In this document: positions 21,776-32,815 of the stretch, one piece after another
How the letters are laid out: each line of letters begins with the position of its first letter
Position numbering within the stretch: position 1 is the stretch's first letter
Assembly: GCF_963966145.1 (NCBI RefSeq)
Contig: NC_091048.1
Coordinates: 27,590,001 to 27,654,000, forward strand
Length of the DNA stretch: 64,000 nt
Origin: Tenebrio molitor
Lineage: Eukaryota; Arthropoda; Insecta; Coleoptera; Tenebrionidae
Direction: 5' to 3'
The notes under the pieces: model-generated
What the model was told of the DNA's origin: nothing
Seen by the model: the letters and a program-made list of their open reading frames with translations, nothing else
Database searches by the model: none
Made by a program: the position numbers and the translations under genes

Positions 21776-22314
21776 ATAAGTGTTCTTTAAAAAAAATGGC
21801 ATCTTTGCAATTATGAATTTATGAGGCCCGCTTATTCTTATTACGCCCTGTATTATTCCCCGGTTTTTATGGACATGTTTACGTATTTCGTATTCTAGGA
21901 GTTATCATGCAATTATACTAAAGTGAAAAATAAAAAATGTTACGTTGGCCTTAATATAGCAAAGGAGGTACTTATTGCAAAAAAAAAATAAATAAATAAG
22001 CAGTAAGTGCATGCTAAGGAGTGTATACTTTATGCTAAACAATGTATACTAAGTAATGTACTTTGTTAAATAGTGGTTTCAAGTGAGTTCATTTTGTAGC
22101 CTTGTGGCGACCGTTGTCAGAGACAGTCATTGCTGCGTTTATAAAAGTTTCGGTTTACGTTCGCAACTTCGGAGATTGTGTGTCTTACTTTCTCACGAAA
22201 TATTATTCTGCTGTAAAAGGTTTTGGGCCCAGAACAGTATCAAACTGGAACGTCTTTTCTCATATAAATAAATAACTTTTCTTCTTTTTCTGTTGACTAC
22301 CGACAGCTTGAAGA

Positions 22315-24012
22315 ATGCTTCTGGGGATAGTTCTCTTGGGTGTAACAGCACTGACTACTTTATATTATTTTTTTAAAGTGGAAACAAAAAAATCAAAAAA
22401 ATCTCGTAGTCGCGTTCGCCACATTAAAAAATTACCAGGACCTCCTACGTTCAACTGGTTTTTGGGGAATATATACCCTCTTCAAGATAGTCCAGGTACC
22501 ACAATATTGTGTTGGTGAGACTGTAAATTAACCGGAACATAGATAAAATTTTCCAGCTTCTTAGAAAATGGGGTGTCGAGTACTACCCTATTTATAAGTT
22601 ATGGGCAATGTCTGTAGCAGTTGCTAACGTAATGAGCCCAGAAGATATGAAGGTCAGTTTTAAAACGACGGAAAAAAAGAAGTAAAACCGTCTGGTTGCA
22701 GTTGATTCTGACCAATATAAAACACATAAGGAAGAGTCCAGTCTACGACTCGCTGAAGAAGTGGTTAGGTACTGGAATATTGACCAGCAGCGGAACCAAG
22801 TGGCAGACGCGTCGGAAAATCTTAACACCAGCTTTCCATTTTAAGATCCTTCAAGACTTTATTGAAATCTTCAACGAGAAAACCGAGGAAATGGTAGAAG
22901 TGTTGAAGCGGGAGTGTGACAAGACCTGCACTGAGATAACTCCGATAATTACTCATTTCGCTCTGAAGGTCATCGGAGGTGAAGAGATGTACATCTAAGC
23001 CCTTGACTAGTACGAGTATGTTCACATTTTAGAGACTGCAATGGGGATGAAACTGGAATTTGTTTCGAAAAAAGAAGAAGCTTACAAGACAGCGATTCAT
23101 GGTTTAATCGACACAATAATGTTTCGAATCTGTCGCCCTTACCTTTTAAACATCTGGCTTTACATTTTCACTCCTCATTTTTACAGAGAACTGAAATTTG
23201 TCAAGACACTACACAGCTTCACTAGAAACGTTATTGCTGAAAAAGAAAAAGATTTTCACAGTTGTTCGACTGAAAGGACAAGAAAACGGTTGGCAATGTT
23301 GGACTTGTTGCTAACTGTCAAAAGAGAAGGAGGACCCATCGATAATGAAGGTATCAGAGAAGAAGTGGACGGTTTTATGTTTGGAGGACACGACACTGTT
23401 TCCACCACCATTACTTTTGCCTTGATGGTGATCGCCAGTCGTCCCAAAGTTCAAGTGAGTAATTTCCAGAAACAAACACAAATTCTAATTGAGCCGTAGG
23501 AGGAAATTGTCCAAGAGATGAGAGACGTTTTGGGAGACATCAGGAAAAAACCACAATACCGCGACCTGCAAGAGCTCACATACATGGAGAGATGTATCAA
23601 GGAAACCCTGAGGTTCTATCCAAGTGCGCCCTATATTGCGCGTATACTCGGCGAAGATTTGGTAACACACACTGGGTACAAACTAAAGAAGGGTACAGTG
23701 GTGCAGATGCACATCTACGATCTCCATCACAACCCTGACATTTATCCTGATCCTGAAAAATTCGATCCTGATCGATTCCTGCCGCACAACTGCGACCAAC
23801 GACATCCTTTTGCCTACATTCCTTTCAGTGCAGGACACAGAAATTGCTTGGGCCAAAAGTTCGCCATGTTGGAAATGAAGGCTGTTCTGTGTGGAATTTT
23901 GGGGAGTTTTGTTTTGGAAGCAGTAGACACCCCGGAATCAATTGTTTTAGTGGCAGATATTATGATCAGAAGCAAGAACAGCATCAGGGTGAAATTTCTG
24001 CCCAGAATGTAA
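22315..24012 (+). CDS. CYP4: Cytochrome P450, CYP4 family (gene B), Glu-to-Gly in the I-helix
   Basis: Five exons (22315-22495, 22543-22652, 22702-22978, 23033-23454, 23500-24012) join in phase to 500 residues. A membrane anchor with a Lys/Ser-rich halt segment precedes the hinge LPGPPTFNW. The exon 2 acceptor is aacatag at 22542, not the nearer ttccag at 22556. It gives PDKIFQLLRKWG and an exon of 110 bases, as in all sister genes. Motifs seen: WLGTGILTSSG, WQTRRKILTPAFH, ExxR at 366-369 (KETLRF), FDPDRF and heme loop FSAGHRNCLG with Cys446. The CYP4 signature reads DGFMFGGHDT, so the conserved Glu is Gly307. In mammals CYP4F5 and 4F6 have the same change and lack covalent heme. Lies in duplication unit 1; B' is its damaged twin. 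Confidence 0.92.
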
Positions 24013-24180
24013 TAAATGAGTTTCTGTTACGAAATAAATAAATCTTGCTTTAATTCTATTACCACTTACAAGTTATTTCTACCTCAGTTATCGACACCAA
24101 TATGAAGTACGTTACTATAATTGCAATGTTCTCGATAAAAAGGCTGAATTAAGTTATCAATTAGCAATAAAATTGAATTT

Positions 24181-24361
24181 TCACTGTTGCTTTTCGCCTT
24201 ACATCTTGCCAGATTTTATTCTTGATGCGAATCTTGATGCAAAATTAGAAGATGTGGTGGAGGTTTTGAACGCGGATTGTGATGATAAATAAACCTTACA
24301 GAGAAATTAGTTCTCCTATTACACATTTTAGTTTTAAAATTATTGAAGTTGAGTAAATTAT
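24181..24361 (+). pseudogene. P450 exon 3 relic behind gene B
   Basis: A decayed copy of CYP4 exon 3 and the start of intron 3. GATGTGGTGGAGGTTTTGAA, GATTGTGATGATAAA, ACCTTACAGAGAAATTAG and ACACATTTTAGTTT align with the D/F exon 3 (LVEVLKRDCDKPYTEIS..THFSLKII). Stops and indels break every frame. The copy in unit 2 is at 32689-32815. Confidence 0.7.
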
Positions 24362-25756
24362 TAAGAGTAAGTCATTAAGAACCCGTTCAAGATTTTGTAA
24401 CTCTTAACTAACATTCCGAATTTTCTGATGTTGCTACAACTCCGTTGTATTAGTGATCGATCCATTTATATCAAGTTGTTCTAATTTCTGCGCGTAATTA
24501 TGATTTCTGAAAAAGATAACATCACAAATTAAGTTTCCAATAACATTATCACTATCATTGCAGGTGTACATCTTATTACTAATTAACTATAATTTAATGA
24601 ACAATTAGTTATTTAAGAATCAAGGGCGGTAAGTGCGTTTTATCGGCCAAGCGTAATAGTATGGAGACCGACTCCCATTATTATCCGAGACCGGTAGCAC
24701 TACGCCAGTGATGCTCAATTTATTTCATTATTTTATTTTTTACAAAGGAGGTATTTTTTATAATCTTTTTTTGTAGTTTACGGCTGGCCACTAAACGTCG
24801 CTTAATCGTTAAATCGTTAAACACGTGAAAATTACCGATCGTGAAAAATTACTGTGATAGTAATTTATATATTTACGGCATAATGAAGATGATTATATTC
24901 AAGGGCAACAGTTTACAAATACGAGGGCCTTTGCCCGAGTTCATATAACTTTTTATTTTTATTTTATTTTTTATGTTTATTAGGTACTTTTTATTTTTCA
25001 CTTTGAATACTTACCAAAATTGGTTGACAATAATCTTACAGCGTATATGAAATAACGTCTAGACTGCTCTGTCTGTATACTTTGTTTTATATGTATGACA
25101 ATGGAGTTTTATTTATAATTAAAAAGTGCATGACGTGCATTAGTAAAATAAGATCACCACAAATTCTTCATCTTGATGCAAACAGTGCTCCAATTTCGCA
25201 TTACTTACAGATTTTAAAAAATCTAAATGTTGCCAAAACTTTTGAAAACATTCACATAGTGTCTAGAAAGTCTATAAAGAAATTGTCAATGCCAATTAGA
25301 AATAGTTTTCAATAATTTTCGATTTTTAACATTGAAAAACAAAATTTTTGTTTACATCGTATACTCCTATAGAAGATGATATACAGGGTTATTAACGAGT
25401 AATAATGGGCCTTACAAATATTGAAACGCAACCAGTTATACATTTTCATCGCCTTCGTCTGTTTAAAAAAAAAGGTGATTTTAGTTTGTTTTTTTTTTTA
25501 ATTTGACATGAAGTTGACATCTAAATTAATGTAAATTTTTTAGGTTATTTTTATTTAAAGGCAAATACATGATAGATGTCACGTAACAACAACTGAAACT
25601 TATCATAATAAAAGCAGTCTCGGATTCATTACAAAATAAATTTAGGGAATTTTGCGGTGGTTGGTGACATTTTATATGTGGCATAATTTTAGCCGGCTGT
25701 GAAAAAAGTTAATTTAAAACGTCAGATTTTTTTATTTGCGCATTTGATGTTTGAAA

Positions 25757-25867
25757 ATGAATGCTGAAGAAAGTTTATCACTAACGCCGCCGCAAATTAG
25801 GCAAATTGCACAGAGGACGTTAGAAAATTTACTGCCGGAGAAGTTTAAATCCCAGAATGAAAATTAA
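25757..25867 (+). pseudogene. Short ORF resembling the N-terminus of a tyrosine-recombinase (Crypton-like) element
   Basis: A 36-codon frame from ATG to TAA containing LTPPQIRQIAQRTLENLLPEK. Sequences of the form LLPEKS..YE..Y..F at the N-terminus are typical of eukaryotic tyrosine recombinases related to Cryptons. The frame stops right after that block and no recombinase domain follows, so at best this is a 5' remnant. Assignment is from memory of the family and weak. Confidence 0.3.
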
Positions 25868-26397
25868 ACGTTTTGTTCATTGTTATTTATTAATTTGCTT
25901 TGTTCTCTGCGAGATTTATTTTTTGACGTCTGTCAGTTGACACTTCACGCTACCAACATCAATACAGTAAATTTTACTAGTCTACTCTAACACGCCAACG
26001 ACCTATTAAAGCACTCAAATAACGTCATTTGGGTGCTAGCATAGACTTTTTTGTAATTTGCCTCCATTTTGATTCTCTAATAGACATATTAACGAACGCG
26101 ACGTCATCATCTGGGATGTCCTTATAGCCATTATTTCACGGAACATTTTACGAAAATTTTTAGGTCGGCAAAGCTTGATCCGTCATGCGTGTCAGTTTAA
26201 ATTACAAAATGTGCAAAGAATTATTTATCAGAATTTATCAGGCAACAAATTCGCGACCGTATTTTTGGCAATTTCACGTTTTTCAGCGGGCGTACATGAA
26301 AGATGATCTTCCATATTCGTGTTTTGTGGCAGAATTTGGATAAAACAAATGGCGACTTTGAAGACTTGATCAAATTTTCACTTTTAAAATTAAGACA
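25868..26397. other. Intergenic, nothing recognised
   Basis: AT-rich, no supported gene, no clear repeat arms. Confidence 0.4.
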
Positions 26398-27130
26398 TTA
26401 CCAACCGCCACAAAAATCCCTAAATCGAGGAAAATAAACATTATTTGTCTTTGGTCTTTGGTCAGGGAGGTCAGATCGGTACGGGACTGTGAAAGGGGCT
26501 GAAACGGCGAGAAAAGGGACGTCGAGGGTCCGAAGAGGGTGAGGCTGGAAGAAGAGTCCACGAACTCCAAACCCAGACGCCGAGGAGCGGATTTGCGGAT
26601 CCCCGACGGAAGGTTCCTGAAGAACCAAACGCCGGAGTGCGGAGTCAAATTCCACGCCCGGATTTCGTCGTCCACCGTGGGCCCGAGGAAGTCCCCGAGG
26701 AACGTCCAGGTCTCCAGAGACGTCGACCGCCCCGTGACGATCAAGACCAGAAAAATTTTTTAGTTTTCGCGAAGCCAGGGCGTCGTTTCAGGAAGAACGT
26801 TTTTTTTGTTCGGGTTGAGTTATCGGTCTGCTGGTGACCTCGGCTGTAAACGGCCGGTCAGGCCGATAACAGTTTTTTTTTTGTAAGAGTTCTTGTTTAT
26901 TTTATTTCATTATCTTTTGTGTCCTCGTACGCCGCGCGACTTCATTTTCTATTTTGAATTTAGCTTTTTTTTTGGGAAAACGAGGTGAGGCCCGAGGGAA
27001 CGGTCCCGCCGATCGTGGCGGCTCTCCCCCTTTTTTTTAATTTAGTTTATGAAATCAATTTACTTTTCAAGTTTTCCTTTATTTTTTTCCGTCGCAGCGA
27101 GGGCACAACCCTTCATATTTGTTCATAATT
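26398..27130. other. GC-rich island with open frames on both strands, unidentified
   Basis: 26440-26770 is GC-rich and open for about 75-125 codons on both strands (minus strand ..TWTFLGDFLGPTVDDEIRAW; plus strand ..PRRRGADLRIPDG). No known domain was recognised. At 26818-26871 GTTATCGG-type arms form a palindrome (ttatcgg...ccgataac) followed by long T-runs, which could be the edge of an LTR or another element. It could equally be an isolated exon. Confidence 0.35.
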
Positions 27131-27628
27131 ATTGAGTGTGTGAGAAACGTTTTTATTATCAAATAATCAGATTTTTACGTGTGCTGAATTGAGTGAAAAT
27201 GTATTCTTTTCGTTTAAACCACTCGGAGTTTTCTTTCTTCCGATTATCACCACCCACCCCCACATTTAGGTTGTACTCTCGAGTAGTCTCCAGTGTATCT
27301 CGACCCGAAGTCTGTTAAATCGTTATTTTGGGAAAATTTCACCATCAGGGAAAATAAATAACTTAACAGTACCTACATCTATTTTAAAATTTACCAGAAA
27401 TCAAATGAAACTTTGCAATGAAAATTGCAGATTAAAATAAATCGTGACATATTGAGATAAAGCCAGTAGATAAGCGCAAATCGCTCAAACAACAGCAAAA
27501 CACTGTAAGCCAAGGCGCCAAATAAAATGTCAAAAGACAAGTGGATAGTGGCAAAGGTTCCTTTCCACTTTTTAAATTGGCGCCATTATCAAACTCCACC
27601 CACTTCTCAGTCATTGGTCCGCACGTTT

Positions 27629-28022
27629 TATATAGTATAATTCAGAATAAATGGCATCGCGGTAGGCGTTGATTCTCTAAAGTGAGCTTTATGTTATGTC
27701 AAAAAATTTAATAAACATGTGAAACCGTCATTACTTTATTCTGAAGTTATACGTTACATAATTTTGACATGGTTTTCACCCACAGCAGAGATAACCCCCA
27801 GACAAATAATACACTTTTCATAAATGAAACAAGGAAATTCCAAATACTTATAACAAGAAAATGAACACAAAACGATTTCAATGATAATATCAAGGCCAAA
27901 TTAAAAGCGAAGGTTACCAACAGCATCGAAACTAGGGAATTATTAGCAAGGGTCTTGCTGCCAACGTAAATTTGAATTTCCAACGCCTACCGAGATGCCA
28001 CTTATTCTGAATTATAATATAA
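27629..28022. mobile_element. MITE with about 45-bp terminal inverted repeats
   Basis: The left end (tataattcagaataaatggcatcgcggtaggcgttg, split here by position) matches the right end as reverse complement: GGCAT, GGTAGGCGTTG / CAACGCCTACC, AATTCAGAATAA / TTATTCTGAATT. About 394 bases, no coding capacity. Confidence 0.7.
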
Positions 28023-28288
28023 TAACTTTTTTCTATTTTGCACCTCAAACGGGTTTCGAAAAGGAGTTCTTTTCGATACCGGTTTCAGGAACATTTATTT
28101 AAATTTTTAATGTTGGCAGTGATTCACAGTGAGTAGTTGCTGACTAGGTGATCACTGCACTTCACGACACTTTAAATTCAAAACTTGCAATTGTTCGTCT
28201 AGTTATCAGTATTACCAACCCTTTATATCCACCAAATTAATTTTCCTAGCATTATGTTTTGAACTTTTTTTTAATTTAAAATTGGGAC

Positions 28289-28448
28289 AAAATAGAAAAA
28301 AGAGTGTATTATACTTAATTTATAAGCCATTTTGTCGCACTTGTTTGCTTTATAGCACTCCTCGCTGCACTCGTCGTGCTCTAAAAAACGCGTGCGACAA
28401 AATGGTGTCTTATAAAACTCGTATATTAAATTACTATTTATTCTATTT
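28289..28448. repeat. Palindromic hairpin element, 160 bp
   Basis: AAGCCATTTTGTCGCAC (about 28324) pairs with GTGCGACAAAATGG (about 28392), extended outward by AATAGAA / TTCTATT. The apex (gcactcctcgctgcactcgtcgtgc) is itself GC-rich and partly palindromic. Confidence 0.65.
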
Positions 28449-29347
28449 TAGTCAATAATCGTCTTTATACGCTCTCAAAAGTGGGCATAAATTGGCCTTT
28501 ATGGCACAGATCTGTCAAAAATCTACCAAGTCCACAATTCCACAATTATTGTTTTAGTTTTTAAAAAATAAAATGTCACAAAGACAATTCGAATGTCAGA
28601 TTTTTTTTCTGTGTAAATCAGATGGTCGTAACAACCTATTTGATTTCTAACTAAGAAAATGTAATGGCCGGGGCAGATTAGCTATTTATGTACCAAGGGC
28701 GTTACAACGATGATTACGCCCGGAGAATCCAGCTCGAGGGCTTTAGCCCGAGAGATGGATCATAGATAAAAGAATATATAGGGGGATATCGTTCGATGGG
28801 CGCAATCATTCGGTGACGCCGTGGTGCATACATGATTTTATTTTTCACTATACGTGTTCAACAACAAAATGCTTTATTTTGCCCTACGGGCTTTCGGATT
28901 CCTGATGTGATTACAAAACATAAACATAAAAATAACAATTTATTCTTCTCCCTCACTCCTCTCGTTCTCTATTCTTTCTCTCCTCTTCCTTACTCTTTCA
29001 TCCATCTCCCTGCCATCTTCGTTCCATATTTCTCCCCATTCCCTTCTCTTTCTCTCTCACATTTCGCCGCATGTGTTCGATCTTCTCACTGTCCTCGCGT
29101 CACCTCCTGCACCTTCTCACTCTCTTCTCCTTCCTTCCCATTCCTGTTCTCTCTCTCCTCGTCCCCACCTCTGCAACCCGCTATCATTTTCCTCTCTCAC
29201 ACACACTCTCTCCCCTCCCTATTGTACTTCGATTCTCTTATTCTCTCTCTTCTCTCTTACTTTTCTGTGTCTTTGTCCCTCTACCTTTTTATTCACCTTC
29301 TCCTTGTGCATTTTCTCGCCGAGTCGTCTTCTTATTCTCTCCTTCTG

Positions 29348-30412
29348 CTAGCAAATTTTCTTCAGTTTCTCCTGTCTCTTATCCCATCTAAACCAGTCCC
29401 CGTTTATCTGTATTTTCCTGTATCCTATTTTCACCCTTCTTCCTCTATCTCTCTCCTCTCTGGCCAACTCTCTTAACTTCTTTTGTGTTTCCCTTTCCTC
29501 TTTTGTCAAATCGTCATCTATATACATCCTCTCACCTTTTTTTTCCTTTAACTTACTCTTACTTAGCATTATGTTCTTCTTCTGCTCCCAATTTTCTATT
29601 TTTGCCAGCATCATCTTATCTTTATTTATTTTAAATGCTTCCTTTACATTCACTTTCACCCCTATCTCCCTTTCTAACCATTCTTCCACCCCCCTCTCTA
29701 CATTTCCACTTATTGCTCCTATTCCAGTTATTATAACATTATTCTTCCTCTCCTTCTTTTCTCTTTGTTCCATCTTTTCCTCTATCATTTCCATCCTTTT
29801 CATCCAATCTGCCTTCTCCAACTGCCCTTTTTCTTCTCTTCCTCTCATCTCCTCTCTCACTGTCGCTAATTCTTTCCTTAGCTCCCCATTCTCCTCTCTC
29901 ACTGCCGCCAATTCCTTTCTTAGTGTTTTGATCTCCTCTCTCATCTCTCTTATCAGGGTTGTTTTCATTTCCTTATCCATTTCCTTGCTTTGATTTTCTT
30001 CTTGGCTTCTATTTGGTGATCTTCTCGTTCTGGAATTATTTCTGAGTGGGTTCTTGCCTTCTTTCGACGTTCTACCCTCTTCTCTTTCTCTCTTGCTGCT
30101 TTCTTTCCTTACTTCTGACGATTTCAGCATGTCCTCTCTTTCTTGCTCTCCCTCCTTCTCTCTCGCTGCCGCTAATTCCTTTCTTCGTGCTCTGCTCTCC
30201 TCTACTATTCCCGCCATATCCTCTTTTATCTCTCTGAGCACTGTTTCTATTTTCTCCTCTATTTCTTTGCTTTGCTTTCTTTCTTCGCCTCTACTTGGGG
30301 ATCTTTCGGTTCTGGAACTCTTTCTGAATGGGTTCAGACCTTCTTCCGACATCCTACCCTCTTCTCTTTCTCTCTTGCTGCTTTCTTTCCTTGCTTTCGG
30401 CGATTTCGGCAT
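29348..30412 (-). CDS. LINE ORF1-like protein, with an internal duplication
   Basis: 354 residues, highly charged. Residues 1-190 are Arg/Glu/Lys-rich coiled coil made of two imperfect copies of about 94 residues (KESSKREREEGR, then RTERSPSRG / RTRRSPNRS, then KELAA.RE). Residues 230-350 form an RRM-like ORF1 domain (KNNVIITGIGAISG, VKEAFKINKDKMMLAKIENW, DDLTKEERETQKKLRELARE, RVKIGYRKIQINGDWFRWD), typical of insect non-LTR elements. On the minus strand it is followed by a short purine-rich stretch to 28930 in which no endonuclease or RT is found. The element is therefore a deletion derivative, bounded by repeats at 28750-28860 and 30473-30551. Upstream sequence continues a third partial repeat, so the 5' end may be truncated. 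Confidence 0.65.
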   Translation of the reverse strand: MPKSPKARKESSKREREEGRMSEEGLNPFRKSSRTERSPSRGEERKQSKEIEEKIETVLREIKEDMAGIVEESRARRKELAAAREKEGEQEREDMLKSSEVRKESSKREREEGRTSKEGKNPLRNNSRTRRSPNRSQEENQSKEMDKEMKTTLIREMREEIKTLRKELAAVREENGELRKELATVREEMRGREEKGQLEKADWMKRMEMIEEKMEQREKKERKNNVIITGIGAISGNVERGVEEWLEREIGVKVNVKEAFKINKDKMMLAKIENWEQKKNIMLSKSKLKEKKGERMYIDDDLTKEERETQKKLRELAREERDRGRRVKIGYRKIQINGDWFRWDKRQEKLKKIC

Positions 30413-31105
30413 GCCCTCTCTTTCTTGCCCGCTGTCTTCTCCTTATCACCTCTCACTCACTCCCGCCCGAGAGATGGATATCGTTCGATGGGCGCAATCA
30501 TTCGGTGACGCCATGGTGCATACAAGATTTTATTTTTCACTATACGTGTTCTTTAAAAAAAAAAATTGGCATGTTTGCAATTATGAATTGATGAGGGCGT
30601 TATGAATTCATTACGCCCGCTTATTCTTATTACGCCCGTTTATTCTTATTACGCCCTTTTATTATTCCCCGGTTGTTATGGACATGTTTACGTATTTCGT
30701 ATCCTAGGAGTTATCATGCAATTATACGAAAGTGAAAAATAAAAAATGTTACGTTGTCCTTAGTATAGCAAAGTAGTGTATGCTAAGTAAGCAGCAAGTG
30801 CATACTAAGAAGTGTATACTTTATGCTAAATAATGTATATTTACTTATGTTTTATGTTAAATACAAAAGTTCATTTTGTAGTCTTGTGACAACCGTTGTC
30901 AGAGACTGCACAGACAGTCATTGCTGCGTTTATAAAAGTTTCGGTTTACGTTCGCAACTTCGGAGATTGTGTGTCTTACTTTCTCACGAAATATTATTCT
31001 GCACTAAAAGGTTTTGGGCCCAGAACAGTATCAAACTGGAACGTCTTTTCTCATATAAATAAATAACTTTTCTTCTTTTTTTGTTGACTACCGACAGCTT
31101 GAAGA

Positions 31106-32371
31106 ATGCTTCTGGGGATAGTTCTCTTGGGTGTAATAGCACTGACTACTTTATATTATTTTTTTAAAGTAGAAACAAAAAAATCAAAAAAATCTTGTAG
31201 TCGCGTCCGCCACATTAAAAAATTACCAGGACCTCCTACGTTCAACTGGTTTTTGGGGAATATATACCCTCTTCAAGATAGTCCAGGTACCACAATATTG
31301 TGTTGGTGAGACTGTAAATTAACCGGAACATAGATAAAATTTTCCAGGTGCTTAGAAAATGGGGTGTCGAGTACTACCCCATTTATAAGTCATGGGCAAT
31401 GTCTGTAGCAGTTGCTAACGTAATGAGCCCAGAAGATATGAAGGTCAGTTTTAAAACGACGGAAAAAAAGAAGTAAAACCGTCTGGTTGCAGTTGATTCT
31501 GACCAATATAAAACACATGAAGAAGAGTCCAATTTACGACTCGCTGAAGAAGTGGTTAGGTACTGGAATATTGACCAGCAGCGGAACGAAGTGGCAGACG
31601 CGTCGGAAAATCTTAACATCAGCTTTCCATTTTAAGATCCTTCAAGACTTTATTGAAATCTTCAACGAGAAAACCGAGGAAATGGTAGAAGTGTTGAAGC
31701 GGGAGTGTGACAACACCTGCACTGAGATATCTCCGATAATTACTCATTTCGCTCTGAAGATCATCGGAGGTGAAGAGATGTACATCTATGCCCTTGATTA
31801 GTACGAGTATGTTCACATTTTAGAGACTGCAATGGGGATAAAACTGGAATTTGTTTCGAAAAAAGAAGAAGCTTACAAGACAGCGATTCATGGTTTAATC
31901 GACACAATAATGTTTCGAATCTGTCGCCCTTACCTTTTAAACATCTGGCTTTACATTTTCACTCCTCATTTTTACAGAGAACTGAAATTTGTCAAGACAC
32001 TACACAGCTTCACTAGAAACGTTATTGCTGAAAAAGAAAAAGATTTTCACAGTTGTTCGACTGAAAGGACAAGAAAACGGTTGGCAATGTTGGACTTGTT
32101 GCTAACTGTCAAAAGAGAAGGAGGACCCATCGATAATGAAGGTATCAGAGAAGAAGTGGACGGTTTTATGTTTGGAGGACACGACACTGTTTCCACCGCC
32201 ATTACTTTTGCCTTGATGGTGATCGCCAGTCATCCCAAAGTTCAAGTGAGTAATTTCCAGAAACAAACACAAATTCTGATTGAGCCGTAGGAATCAATTG
32301 TTTTAGTGACAGATATTATGGTCCGAAGCAAGAACAACATCAGGGTGAAATTTCTGCCCAGAATGTATTAA
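31106..32371 (+). pseudogene. CYP4: Cytochrome P450 B', heme-binding domain deleted
   Basis: Near-identical copy of gene B (31106-31286, 31334-31443, 31493-31769, 31824-32245, 32291-32371). Exons 1-4 and their splice sites are intact, including the Gly in DGFMFGGHDT. In exon 5, 435 bases present in B (about 23500-23934) are gone: the acceptor gccgtag is joined directly to GAATCAATTGTTTTAG. The loss is a multiple of three, so the frame stays open to a TAA two codons from the B stop, predicting about 356 residues. ExxR, PERF and the heme Cys are all lost, so it cannot be a P450 enzyme. GGAA-type microhomology flanks the breakpoints. The upstream region is as complete as in B, so it may still be transcribed. 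Confidence 0.9.
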
Positions 32372-32688
32372 ATGAGATTCTGTTGCGAAATAAATAAATC
32401 TTGCTTTAATCCAATTTTTTTTTTTGTTCTGAACCCTCAACACCAATGTCCAGAATATAATATGTGTTCAATCGAAAAGTTCATCAAATTGGATTTCATT
32501 TTCGTCGCTATCTTTGTCTAACCAACTTAATTTACGACGTTGTTGTCTCTTAAAAAATACTGTCTTAGCCAACTTGATGAACAATTCAATTGAACACTTG
32601 TTATGAAGTACGTTACTAATTGAGTCCAGTTTGCAATATTCTCGATAAAAAGTAACTAAATTATTAATTAGGAATAAAACTTAATTTT

Positions 32689-32815
32689 CACTCTTGCTGA
32701 AATTAGAAGATGTGTTGGAGGTTTTGATCGCGGATTGTGATAAATCTTACAGAGAAATTAGCTCTCTGATTACACATTTTAGTCTTAAAATTATTGAAGT
32801 TGAGTAAATTCTATT
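32689..32815 (+). pseudogene. P450 exon 3 relic behind B'
   Basis: Second copy of the relic at 24181-24361: GAAGATGTGTTGGAGGTTTT, GCGGATTGTGATAAA, CTTACAGAGAAATTAGCTC, ATTACACATTTTAGTCTTA. Not translatable. Confidence 0.65.

Larger units (their letters stand above)
19840..25440 (+). repeat. Segmental duplication, unit 1 (carries P450 gene B)
   Basis: Matches unit 2 (about 27380-33990) in the same orientation. Shared parts, in order: 19846-19982 with 27386-27508; 20033-20325 with 28540-28840 (and part at 30473-30530); 21777-22314 with 30545-31105; gene B with B'; and 24013-25440 with 32372-33980. Unit 1 alone has the retroelement and hairpin at about 20330-21775. Confidence 0.8.

Noticed and set aside
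21601..21780. tRNA or other RNA gene in the hairpins
   Set aside because: The perfect symmetry and AATAGTATA ends fit a mobile palindrome; no cloverleaf or A/B boxes were seen.
22557..22580. Acceptor TTTTCCAG at 22556 as the start of exon 2 of gene B (and its counterparts in B', D, E, F)
   Set aside because: It puts TAG or a frameshift directly after exon 1; the upstream acceptor restores the frame and the family's 110-base exon.
25082..25315. 77-codon frame in duplication unit 1
   Set aside because: The copy in unit 2 (about 33614-33845) is broken by a stop; no selection is apparent.
28832..29476. 214-codon + strand frame rich in Ser, Leu and Phe
   Set aside because: It is the pyrimidine-rich complement of a LINE ORF1 and its tail, low complexity with no domain.
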